Positions 33,187 to 39,074 of a stretch of DNA of 64,000 nt are shown here, piece by piece. Every line of letters begins with the position of its first letter. Position 1 is the stretch's first letter. The position numbers were made by a program, and so were the translations under genes. Where the stretch lies: positions 62,001 to 126,000 of the IMG/VR virus record IMGVR_UViG_3300025584_000003; one strand, written 5' to 3'. The stretch comes from a virus. The notes beneath the pieces are model-generated. The model worked only from the letters and a program-made list of their open reading frames with translations, searched no databases and was not told the origin of the DNA.

Positions 33187-33779
33187 TGCCAAAAATTAAG
33201 ATTAAATTTGTATCAGACGCTTTAATAGAGCCCCAACATGTAATAGCTGAAACATTAAATCTAGAAAATGAAGCTGGAGAAACTACTGATTGGGAAATAG
33301 TTAGAAGAATTGGAAACCAAAAGTCTGTAGCGGGAGTATTTCATGACCGCTCTGGAAGATTCTTACTAATTAAGGAGTGGAGACCTGCGTTAGATAACTA
33401 CATTTGGTCATTTCCAGCAGGTATGATAGAAGAGGGAGAAACTCCAGAAGACGCTATGCGTAGAGAATTGTTGGAGGAAACTGGATATGAAGTAGACGGG
33501 GCTTGTAGAGTATTTCCTGCAGCCATCAATACCGCAGGAATGTCAGATGAAGCAACTCATTTAGTAATGGGAGCTTTAGGAAGTTACTTACCAGAGCAAC
33601 AGTCGTTAGGAGACTTTGAAGATATAGACCAAATAATCTTAATTAATGGTTATAATTTACTTAGTTTCATAGCCTCTGAAAAAGCAAAAAAAGTAGAAAT
33701 CTCAAGCAGACTTCTGTCATTTGCAGCAGGATTATCTTTTATGGAATCTCCAAATTACGAATATATAAGGATGAAATAA
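33186..33779 (+). CDS. Nudix hydrolase, ADP-ribose pyrophosphatase-like
   Basis: 197 aa. A complete Nudix box runs from GMIEEGETPEDAMRREL to LEETGY (G-x5-E-x7-REUXEEXGU). The N-terminal part, KSVAGVFHDRSGRFLLIKEW, is typical of ADP-ribose or related sugar-nucleotide hydrolases. It could recycle ADP-ribose made when defence enzymes destroy NAD, or clean up NAD derivatives. It is one base apart from nadE and nadD. Confidence 0.88.
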   Translation: MPKIKIKFVSDALIEPQHVIAETLNLENEAGETTDWEIVRRIGNQKSVAGVFHDRSGRFLLIKEWRPALDNYIWSFPAGMIEEGETPEDAMRRELLEETGYEVDGACRVFPAAINTAGMSDEATHLVMGALGSYLPEQQSLGDFEDIDQIILINGYNLLSFIASEKAKKVEISSRLLSFAAGLSFMESPNYEYIRMK

Positions 33780-34315
33780 TGAGAACAATTCACATATACG
33801 GGGGGTCATTTGATCCTCCTCACTTGGGACATATGGCAGCTGTTGAATACTTAAATAATAAAATATATAACTCCGAATACCCTAGTTCAGATTTATTACT
33901 TATTTGCCCGTCATTTAATCCCTTTAAAATAGAACAACCTCTTCAAAGCGATTACAACGACAAAGTAGCAATGTGTGCTAAAGCTTTCCCAAATAACTTT
34001 ATATTACATTATAACCATACGTATATGATGAGTTTAATTAATCATATACAGATTATGTATTATAATGTGAATATTGTAATTTATGTAGGCGATGATGATA
34101 CTGGGTTAGAAGTTCATAAGTGGCAGGATATTGATGAAATTAAAAAATGCGCAGCTATAGAGTCGATTGATTTAGGAAAGATTTCAGAGTATACTCACGC
34201 AAGTAGCGGTAAAGTTAGAGAACACATTTGTAAAGCTGAGTATGAGTTGGCTGGAAGATTACTCGACGGAAGTATCTTTGGCTATATTATAGGACATCAA
34301 CTATATAAAGAATAA
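33779..34315 (+). CDS. nadD: Nicotinate-nucleotide adenylyltransferase
   Basis: 178 aa. HIYGGSFDPPHLGHMAAVEY is the (H/T)xGH nucleotidyltransferase motif. PSFNPFK and the C-terminal ASSGKVREH, the NadD substrate and ATP segments, follow. It joins NaMN and ATP to NaAD. Slightly shorter than E. coli NadD (213 aa). Confidence 0.88.
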   Translation: MRTIHIYGGSFDPPHLGHMAAVEYLNNKIYNSEYPSSDLLLICPSFNPFKIEQPLQSDYNDKVAMCAKAFPNNFILHYNHTYMMSLINHIQIMYYNVNIVIYVGDDDTGLEVHKWQDIDEIKKCAAIESIDLGKISEYTHASSGKVREHICKAEYELAGRLLDGSIFGYIIGHQLYKE

Positions 34316-34318
34316 ATT

Positions 34319-34702
34319 ATGGAAAGAATAATTACAGAAGAATATCTAATAGAAAATCCCACACACATTTTTGTGTTTGGAGATAATTTATTACGAAAAG
34401 GTAAAAAAGGTGCTTCAGAGCTTAGAGACCTCCCTAATGTCCTTGGGTTTATTACAAAAAAGTATCCTAATTATAAAGATAGCTCATACTACCATCCGGA
34501 AGAATACAAAACAGTTTTTGAAAACGAATTTGATATGTTAACAGCTATGATACAAGTCAAACATGATAACATATTCCTCATATCAAAACTAGGAAGCGGG
34601 TTGGCTAATAAGTACGGTATCTGGGAAAAAATCATTTGTAATAGACTAAAAGAATTAATTGAAGTAGATAATGTAGAATTCTTATTTGATTTTGAGAATT
34701 AA
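34319..34702 (+). CDS. Unknown phage protein, FGDNLLRKG type
   Basis: 127 aa. IFVFGDNLLRKGKKGASEL and GFITKKYPNYKDSSYY are hallmarks of an unnamed phage family. The FGDN motif and adjacency to NAD genes suggest nucleotide or ADP-ribose binding, which is only inference. Confidence 0.65.
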   Translation: MERIITEEYLIENPTHIFVFGDNLLRKGKKGASELRDLPNVLGFITKKYPNYKDSSYYHPEEYKTVFENEFDMLTAMIQVKHDNIFLISKLGSGLANKYGIWEKIICNRLKELIEVDNVEFLFDFEN

Positions 34703-34751
34703 AACCACTATACTTAAGTATATAACCAGTATACAAAATAAAGGAGCAGTT

Positions 34752-34931
34752 ATGCAAAAAATGATAAGGGTGGGAAGTTGTTCCCAATGCCCTAAATGGA
34801 CTGGATGCCCTCTAATCAGCAAACTGTCAGAACCGGATAAATGGACGTTACAATTTGGAGAAAAGGCGGACTTTAAAAATAGAGGTCTTTTAAAAGGTTG
34901 TCCATTGGAAAATGCTCCGGAAAAGAAATAG
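34752..34931 (+). CDS. Small Cys-rich protein
   Basis: 59 aa from the ATG after AAAGGAG; the longer frame upstream lacks a ribosome site. CSQCPKWTGCP and a later GCP could bind a metal. It ends right before the noncoding RNA cluster. Confidence 0.6.
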   Translation: MQKMIRVGSCSQCPKWTGCPLISKLSEPDKWTLQFGEKADFKNRGLLKGCPLENAPEKK

Positions 34932-34932
34932 A

Positions 34933-35004
34933 CGCGGGAAGGATGTTGGCTTCCGGAAAGGACTCATAACTCTTTCAACGCGGGTTCGATCCCCGCTCCC
35001 GCTA
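34933..35004 (+). tRNA. tRNA with CAT anticodon, atypical D- and anticodon arms
   Basis: Acceptor CGCGGGA/TCCCGCT with unpaired 1:72 (C.T), T-arm GCGGG/CCCGC with TTCGATC, A73. The loop CTCATAA is present but its stem AAGGA/CTCTT has an A.C and a G.T pair. The 1:72 mismatch resembles an initiator. The D-arm is weak. No CCA. Confidence 0.65.
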
Positions 35005-35007
35005 CAA

Positions 35008-35059
35008 GGCTCTCAGTGCACAAAACCGTGGCCTCATGAGCTGAGGTTGAGAGCTACCA
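35008..35059 (+). ncRNA. 52-nt minimal tRNA-like RNA ending in ACCA
   Basis: GGCTCTCA pairs with TGAGAGCT over 8 bases and is followed by ACCA. Inside are only two short arms: CAC-AAAACC-GTG and CCTCA-TGAGC-TGAGG. There is no T-arm. It resembles an armless mitochondrial-type tRNA or an isolated acceptor mimic. Confidence 0.5.
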
Positions 35060-35073
35060 ATTTAAAAATCAAA

Positions 35074-35151
35074 CGCGGGGTGATAGCAGTCTGGTAGCTT
35101 GCGAGGCTCATAACCTTGAGGTCGGGGGTTCGAATCCCTCCCCCGCAACCA
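35074..35151 (+). tRNA. Initiator tRNA-fMet (CAT)
   Basis: C1.A72 mismatch, anticodon stem CGAGG/CCTTG with loop CTCATAA, T-arm GGGGG/CCCTC, A73 and encoded CCA. Confidence 0.92.
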
Positions 35152-35174
35152 ATTCATTGTCGGAAGGCAATAAT

Positions 35175-35209
35175 CCTATTAGTTAATAAGGTACAATAAA
35201 CCTAATAGG
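35175..35209 (+). ncRNA. Hairpin between fMet and the next tRNA-like gene
   Basis: CCTATTAG pairs perfectly with CTAATAGG across a 19-nt loop. It could be a processing spacer or a remnant of another RNA gene. Confidence 0.4.
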
Positions 35210-35285
35210 CGCGGTGTAGAGCAGAGAATAGCTCGCCCCCCAGGCAGGGGGGAGGACACAGGTTAAAGTCCTGTCACCGCAACCA
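35210..35285 (+). tRNA. Initiator-like tRNA with C6/G6 anticodon stem
   Basis: C1.A72 as in initiators, acceptor GCGGTG/CACCGC, D-arm GAGC/GCTC, T-arm ACAGG/CCTGT, A73 and encoded CCA. The anticodon arm is CCCCCC-AGGCA-GGGGGG. With five pairs it would have loop CAGGCAG (GGC, A33); with six pairs only a 5-nt loop. Confidence 0.65.
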
Positions 35286-35287
35286 AT

Positions 35288-35387
35288 AGTTAGGTCGTCC
35301 AAATAGACTAAGACATGTGAAAAACGGGTGGCGTGAACAGTCACTGGCGATTAGTAACATATATAGGTTTAAGTCCTATCCTAACTG
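35288..35387 (+). tRNA. tRNA-like gene with about 38-nt anticodon loop
   Basis: Acceptor AGTTAGG/CCTAACT, D-arm GTCC/AGAC, T-arm ATAGG/CCTAT. The anticodon stem ATGT/ACAT encloses about 38 bases with an internal hairpin GTGA-ACAG-TCAC. Either a small intron or a remodelled RNA. No CCA. Confidence 0.6.
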
Positions 35388-35392
35388 CTAGA

Positions 35393-35459
35393 GGGGAAGT
35401 TATCCGGATATATGCTGATGCATATCAGCGCAGGTGCAAGATCCTGTACTTCCCCACCA
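35393..35459 (+). tRNA. tRNA-like gene with 4-nt anticodon loop, encoded CCA
   Basis: Acceptor GGGGAAG/CTTCCCC, A73 and CCA. The D-arm is reduced to ATCCGGAT, the anticodon arm is GCTGAT-GCAT-ATCAGC, and the T-arm GCAGG/CCTGT has a non-consensus loop TGCAAGAT. Confidence 0.6.
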
Positions 35460-35464
35460 ATTAA

Positions 35465-35537
35465 CGCGAGTTCGTCTAAGTCTAGGAACCTCTTTGTTAG
35501 AGAGGGAATGTAGTGTAATAAACTACACTCGCGACCA
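35465..35537 (+). tRNA. tRNA-Asn-like (GTT), encoded CCA
   Basis: Acceptor CGCGAGT/ACTCGCG, anticodon stem CCTCT/AGAGG with normal loop TTGTTAG, A73 and CCA. The T-loop (GTAATAA) departs from TTCRANY, so tertiary folding may differ from a normal tRNA. Confidence 0.72.
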
Positions 35538-35545
35538 AATTATAA

Positions 35546-35635
35546 GTAGGAAGTAGGCTTAGAAGCAGCCATCTTTTAAAGAGTGATAACTCATGCTCTA
35601 AACATGACGTAGCAGTTGGATAAAATCTACCTCCA
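35546..35635 (+). ncRNA. Mimic of the 23S rRNA GTPase-associated centre
   Basis: Positions 35553-35573 equal the bacterial 23S helix-43 segment (GUAGGCUUAGAAGC then AGCCAUC; E. coli has U at 1061). One substitution follows, and 35575-35585 equal UUUAAAGAGUG of the bacterial consensus. The U-A pair equivalent to 1058:1080 is flipped to A-U, a compensatory change. Helix 44 is kept but its loop is shortened (GAG-TGATAA-CTC). In the ribosome this region binds L11 and contacts EF-G, EF-Tu and RelA. It is not part of a complete rRNA here. Confidence 0.8.
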
Positions 35636-35640
35636 GGGAA

Positions 35641-35705
35641 AAGGCATTGGGGGCTGTAGCTAGGAGTGCCTCCTAGTTGTCTTTGGCGTAACAGCACACT
35701 ATTTA
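35641..35705 (+). ncRNA. Second, partial GTPase-centre-like RNA
   Basis: 35686-35700 reads GCGTAACAGCACACT against the 23S helix-44 consensus GCGTAATAGCTCACT (13 of 15). The helix-43 position holds a plain hairpin, CTAGGAG-TGC-CTCCTAG. So this copy keeps helix 44 while the upstream copy keeps helix 43. Confidence 0.5.
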
Positions 35706-35721
35706 TATACATTAATTAAAC

Positions 35722-35950
35722 TTTCAAGTTGCCTTGAGGGCACAGAGGATGTACGATTGGAACAGAGGATGTATCGCACACAGCGATCTGTTGAGAGGGC
35801 CTACGCTATCGGGTTGATCACCGATCGAACTAACGCCAAACATTCATGAGATCCTCGGTGAGCGACCTGAACAACTTGAAACACCTTTACCCAGTAGCAA
35901 TACTGGAGAAGAGTCGTCGAATAGAGCCCCAAGATCCCTTCTATTCGGCG
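35722..35950 (+). ncRNA. Large structured noncoding RNA
   Basis: TTTCAAGTTG (35722) and CAACTTGAAA (35872) form a perfect 10-bp closing stem. Downstream are the hairpin CCAGTA-GCAA-TACTGG (GNRA loop) and an 11-bp stem CGTCGAATAGA/TCTATTCGGCG at 35915-35950. No open frame or known family was recognised. Confidence 0.6.
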
Positions 35951-35987
35951 ATTTAGTTTATAACTGATAACTTAACCAAAAAATAAA

Positions 35988-36347
35988 ATGATACAAATTA
36001 AAACATATAAAGATTATACTAACCCAGTAGTCCCTACCTATTCAGAAAAAACTTGGCAGATAGAAGCCCTAACACTAATACGAGGAGCTATAGTACAGGC
36101 AGGACTCCGCGACTCATGCGATGTTAATAAGTATGCCCAAATAATAGATCCTGACATAATTAGCATATTACATGGGACTCCGTATGCTAATATGGATATC
36201 ACGGGCCCTTGTATGGCAGTGGCTTATACACTACATTCCATATCTAGTACTTATATACAATGCGGATATAATGATAATGTAATATCCATTAGATTAGACC
36301 ATGCAGGAACCTGGGCAAAATTTGTGGAAGAGTTTAAGGAGCTATAA
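35988..36347 (+). CDS. Unknown protein
   Basis: 119 aa, no recognised motif. It abuts the methyltransferase start directly. Its position right after the RNA cluster makes a role with those RNAs conceivable, but there is no sequence evidence. Confidence 0.6.
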   Translation: MIQIKTYKDYTNPVVPTYSEKTWQIEALTLIRGAIVQAGLRDSCDVNKYAQIIDPDIISILHGTPYANMDITGPCMAVAYTLHSISSTYIQCGYNDNVISIRLDHAGTWAKFVEEFKEL

Positions 36348-36899
36348 ATGAAGCCTAAAAGAATTAAAGGTATATCTCCTGCAATAATGCTGACAAACCC
36401 AAAGTTTGCAGTTAACGTTGGAGCTACAGTTAGGGCAGCGTCATGTTGGGGAGCAGAGCAAGTTTATTGGACTGGACATAGAGTGCAGCATCCAGATGAA
36501 TGGACAGAAAAATATAGACTTCCAAGGGAAGAACGTATGAAGGGATACAAAGAAGTATCTATGCATAGAGTTGATACGTTAAAACATACATTGAAAAATT
36601 TTAGCGAAGACACAGTTCCGGTAGCAATAGAATTAAGGCCTGGATCTGAAATGTTATTTGATTTTGAACATCCTGAAAACGCAGTGTATGTATTCGGCCC
36701 AGAAGATGGTGGGCTGGATTGGAAAACATTACAACATTGTCATCGATTTGTGGTACTACCCACGGCCCACTGTACTAATTTAGCAGCAGCCGTAAATGTA
36801 GTATTAGCTCATCGGAAAGAACAAAGATTTAAAAAGGGGTTAATTCCCGATATTTATGATTCTTTACAAGAGGATCGTGGATTTATAGGTAACTGCTAA
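36348..36899 (+). CDS. SPOUT (SpoU/TrmH-type) RNA 2'-O-methyltransferase
   Basis: 183 aa. Three family motifs: NPKFAVNVGATVRAASCWGA (motif 1), YVFGPEDGGLDW (motif 2), and VVLPTAHCTNLAAAVNVVLA (motif 3), forming the trefoil-knot AdoMet site. Members methylate ribose in tRNA or rRNA; TsnR/Nsr methylate A1067 in the 23S GTPase-associated centre. The gene lies about 0.7 kb downstream of the GTPase-centre mimic, so the mimic, host rRNA, or the phage tRNAs are candidate substrates. Confidence 0.88.
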   Translation: MKPKRIKGISPAIMLTNPKFAVNVGATVRAASCWGAEQVYWTGHRVQHPDEWTEKYRLPREERMKGYKEVSMHRVDTLKHTLKNFSEDTVPVAIELRPGSEMLFDFEHPENAVYVFGPEDGGLDWKTLQHCHRFVVLPTAHCTNLAAAVNVVLAHRKEQRFKKGLIPDIYDSLQEDRGFIGNC

Positions 36900-37267
36900 T
36901 GAAAGTAAAAATAGTTTGTAAAACGTGCGAGGGTAAGGGTAAATATGACGCTAAAGGTTTAGTACCGTGGCCAATTCCTTGCCCTACCTGTGAAAGTAAA
37001 GGATATGACTTAGCTACCATTTGGGAAATAGATAACTACGATCAGTATTGTAACGGTTGTAAATACTTGGTAGATACTCATGAATATACTGCAAATGGGC
37101 AGGGAATACAGTACATGCAGTATTGCTGTAAGGTAACAACTTTTCCAAAAATTGGAGGCGAAAACTGCTTTACTACTTTTGGAGATATACCAAGTCCGAG
37201 ATGGTGCCCAGGAAAGGAACTAATTCCCAAAGATACAAAAATAACGATAACAATCAAAAATAATTAA
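36899..37267 (+). CDS. Zinc-binding protein, DnaJ-type knuckle
   Basis: 122 aa. Two CxxCxGxG-type knuckles (CKTCEGKGK and CPTCESKGY) as in the DnaJ zinc domain, then a Cys-rich part with YCNGCKY and YCCKV. Binding of RNA or unfolded protein is plausible. Coupled by one-base overlaps on both sides. Confidence 0.65.
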   Translation: MKVKIVCKTCEGKGKYDAKGLVPWPIPCPTCESKGYDLATIWEIDNYDQYCNGCKYLVDTHEYTANGQGIQYMQYCCKVTTFPKIGGENCFTTFGDIPSPRWCPGKELIPKDTKITITIKNN

Positions 37268-37635
37268 TGAAAGACAATCGCCCTAATATTCGACAACTGA
37301 AAACGACGACAATATATTATAGAATTGTGGAAGAGTATAAGGGCGGAGTACGCACACTATTCCATGGAACAAACCGATCTAGACACTTAGAGCCTAATAA
37401 ATGGCTAAAGTCTGATCAGAAACCAATAAAGGATGGAAGTCATGCTACGGTATATACTTCAGGTTGGCATTTATTGCCTACGAAAGAAGCTGCGGAGGCC
37501 TTCAAAAAAGCGCAGTTTAAAACACGTCTCAACAAGCTCAAAATAATCCCTGTGCAAGTTAGGGGACTTATTTGGCCAAAAATACATTCTCGAGCAGATA
37601 TATGGCTTGCGGAATGGATAAAATATAAAAAATAA
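37267..37635 (+). CDS. Unknown phage protein
   Basis: 122 aa. YYRIVEEYKGGVRTLFHGTN and DGSHATVYTSGWHLLPTKEA recall an unnamed family in phages. HGTNRSR and the beta-rich pattern might suggest an ADP-ribosyltransferase-like or RNA 2'-phosphotransferase-like fold, but this is not established. Confidence 0.6.
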   Translation: MKDNRPNIRQLKTTTIYYRIVEEYKGGVRTLFHGTNRSRHLEPNKWLKSDQKPIKDGSHATVYTSGWHLLPTKEAAEAFKKAQFKTRLNKLKIIPVQVRGLIWPKIHSRADIWLAEWIKYKK

Positions 37636-37647
37636 GAAAGGAAAAAT

Positions 37648-38022
37648 ATGTTCTCATTTATACAATTAGGGAATATACAAATAAAAAACGGATTTAGCGT
37701 TATGATTCTATGGTATTGCATTTTTCTTGCAATAGGGCTCTTAACTACCTCTGTGGAAATAATAGTATGCAATTTTATATTTGCAGGGTTAGGGTTACTC
37801 TCAATTAGCGCATATAAAACCGCAGGGGTACAGTATAGTCAACAGTTAAGTTTGACTTCAGCTAGTTTAAAAGTTATTGCCGCAATAGCAATAATCTTAA
37901 TAGCTAAATACATAATAATCTTACATATTGTAGGGGTGGCTTTTTTAGTACCAGCTTTTGCAGCGCTTTATCACTTTATAGAGGCTGGATACGTTCAACA
38001 CTTATTATTAAATGCATCTTAA
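37648..38022 (+). CDS. Membrane protein, four helices
   Basis: 124 aa. Hydrophobic segments at about residues 16-35, 36-55, 70-90 and 92-112. Ribosome site AAAGGAAA. Function unknown. Confidence 0.6.
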   Translation: MFSFIQLGNIQIKNGFSVMILWYCIFLAIGLLTTSVEIIVCNFIFAGLGLLSISAYKTAGVQYSQQLSLTSASLKVIAAIAIILIAKYIIILHIVGVAFLVPAFAALYHFIEAGYVQHLLLNAS

Positions 38023-38028
38023 TAAACT

Positions 38029-38102
38029 GGTCCGGTAGCTCAATTGGTTAGAGCACCCGGCTGATAACCGGGAGGTTGATGGTTCAACTCCATCCTGGAC
38101 CA
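38029..38102 (+). tRNA. tRNA-Ile (GAT)
   Basis: Acceptor GGTCCGG/CTGGACC, anticodon stem CCCGG/CCGGG with loop CTGATAA, A73. Confidence 0.95.
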
Positions 38103-38153
38103 CATATTAAGGCGGTGGCGAAAGATAAAGAAAACAATTGATTTAACCAAAAC

Positions 38154-38169
38154 TAATAGTTATATTTAA
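38154..38169 (+). promoter_or_regulatory. Candidate phage promoter TAATAGTTATATTTAA
   Basis: Exact copy of the 16-mer at 12858, again in a gap upstream of a gene with a long structured leader. Confidence 0.5.
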
Positions 38170-38220
38170 AAATGAAGAAGAATTACATAATGCAATTTAG
38201 CTAGATTTGTTTGCGAGGTC

Positions 38221-38278
38221 CTCCTTGAAACTTAGATTACATAAAAATACAAGTAACTAAGTAACAAACTTCAAGGAG
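38221..38278 (+). promoter_or_regulatory. Leader hairpin hiding the ribosome site
   Basis: CTCCTTGAA (38221) pairs perfectly with TTCAAGGAG (38270), which contains the AAGGAG of the next gene. Inside, CTTAG.TTAC pairs with GTAACTAAG. The structure would block initiation until opened by a protein, a ligand, heat or a ribosome. Confidence 0.65.
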
Positions 38279-38283
38279 AAGAC

Positions 38284-38562
38284 ATGAACAAAACAATTTT
38301 AGAAATTAAAGAAGAACAAAAAAGTTTAGGAAAGGGGATCAGAGATCTCAAAAAGGAAAGAAAAGGAAATGGATCAGATTGGCAATTACAGTGTAATATT
38401 GAGACAAAGTCTACAGAGTTTAGACATAGGCATATTGCGCGCTGTGAGCTTAGAGGTCGCACTCGTGAGCAGATCGAGAGACATACCAAAAATCCCCCAA
38501 ATGAAACTAGAATAACATTATATAAAGAAGAATACGTCGAAAGAATTCAGGAGGGGTCATAA
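38284..38562 (+). CDS. Small charged protein under leader control
   Basis: 92 aa, very rich in Lys/Arg/Glu and probably helical (KEEQKSLGKGIRDLKKERKG). No recognised domain. Its ribosome site is buried in the upstream hairpin. Function unknown. Confidence 0.65.
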   Translation: MNKTILEIKEEQKSLGKGIRDLKKERKGNGSDWQLQCNIETKSTEFRHRHIARCELRGRTREQIERHTKNPPNETRITLYKEEYVERIQEGS

Positions 38563-38564
38563 TC

Positions 38565-38861
38565 ATGTCCCCTTTTTTATTTATATTATGTAGAAAGGAT
38601 TTAGATCCAGTTTACGCAGCAGTCCAAGGAGGGCATGCAGTTGCAGAAATTTTACTTAATGGCAACACACAGGAATGGAATAACGATTATCTCATTTATC
38701 TTGCAGTTCGGGATGAACAGGAGCTCGAAAAATGGCAATACAAACTTTCATCCCGGGATGTTAGTCATTCCTCTTTTTATGAGCCTGATTTAGACGGGCA
38801 ACTAACTGCTATTGCAGTTGAAAATAATAATAAATTATTTAAAAGCTTAAGAACCTTATAA
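38565..38861 (+). CDS. Peptidyl-tRNA hydrolase 2-like protein
   Basis: 98 aa. ILCRKDLDPVYAAVQGGHAV matches the opening of Pth2-type folds, and FYEPDLDGQLTAIAV the closing. These enzymes release peptides from peptidyl-tRNA; phage homologues are small. Fits the translation-support theme and follows the leader-controlled gene by two bases. The motif match is moderate. Confidence 0.6.
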   Translation: MSPFLFILCRKDLDPVYAAVQGGHAVAEILLNGNTQEWNNDYLIYLAVRDEQELEKWQYKLSSRDVSHSSFYEPDLDGQLTAIAVENNNKLFKSLRTL

Positions 38862-38866
38862 ATAGT

Positions 38867-38942
38867 GGCTGGGTAGCTCAATTGGATAGAGCGGGGGACT
38901 CTAAATCCCTGTCAGCTACAGGTTCGAGCCCTGTCCCGGCCA
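38867..38942 (+). tRNA. Suppressor tRNA with CTA anticodon (reads UAG)
   Basis: Complete cloverleaf: acceptor GGCTGGG/CCCGGCC, D-arm GCTC/GAGC, anticodon stem GGGGA/TCCCT (first pair G.T) with loop CTCTAAA, T-arm ACAGG/CCTGT, A73. The anticodon at 38901-38903 pairs with UAG. Class I; charging identity not deducible by eye. Confidence 0.9.
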
Positions 38943-38946
38943 CAAT

Positions 38947-39030
38947 GCCTTCGTGGTGGAAATGGTATACACGGCGGTCTTAGACACCGTTGGTTGAAAG
39001 ATCTTGAGAGTTCAAGTCTCTCCGAAGGTA
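38947..39030 (+). tRNA. tRNA-Leu (TAG)
   Basis: Class II: acceptor GCCTTCG/CGAAGGT, stem GCGGT/ACCGT with loop CTTAGAC, long variable arm, A73. Confidence 0.93.
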
Positions 39031-39074
39031 CAGTGACATGTGTCACGATAATAGAATAATAAACAAGGAGAAAT

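Noticed and set aside
34940-34953. 13-base match of a tRNA D-arm to the 23S GTPase centre (AGGATGTTGGCTT)
   Set aside because: A normal D-arm with its GG loop explains it, and nothing beyond it aligns to helix 43. It is noted only because a true copy lies 0.6 kb away.
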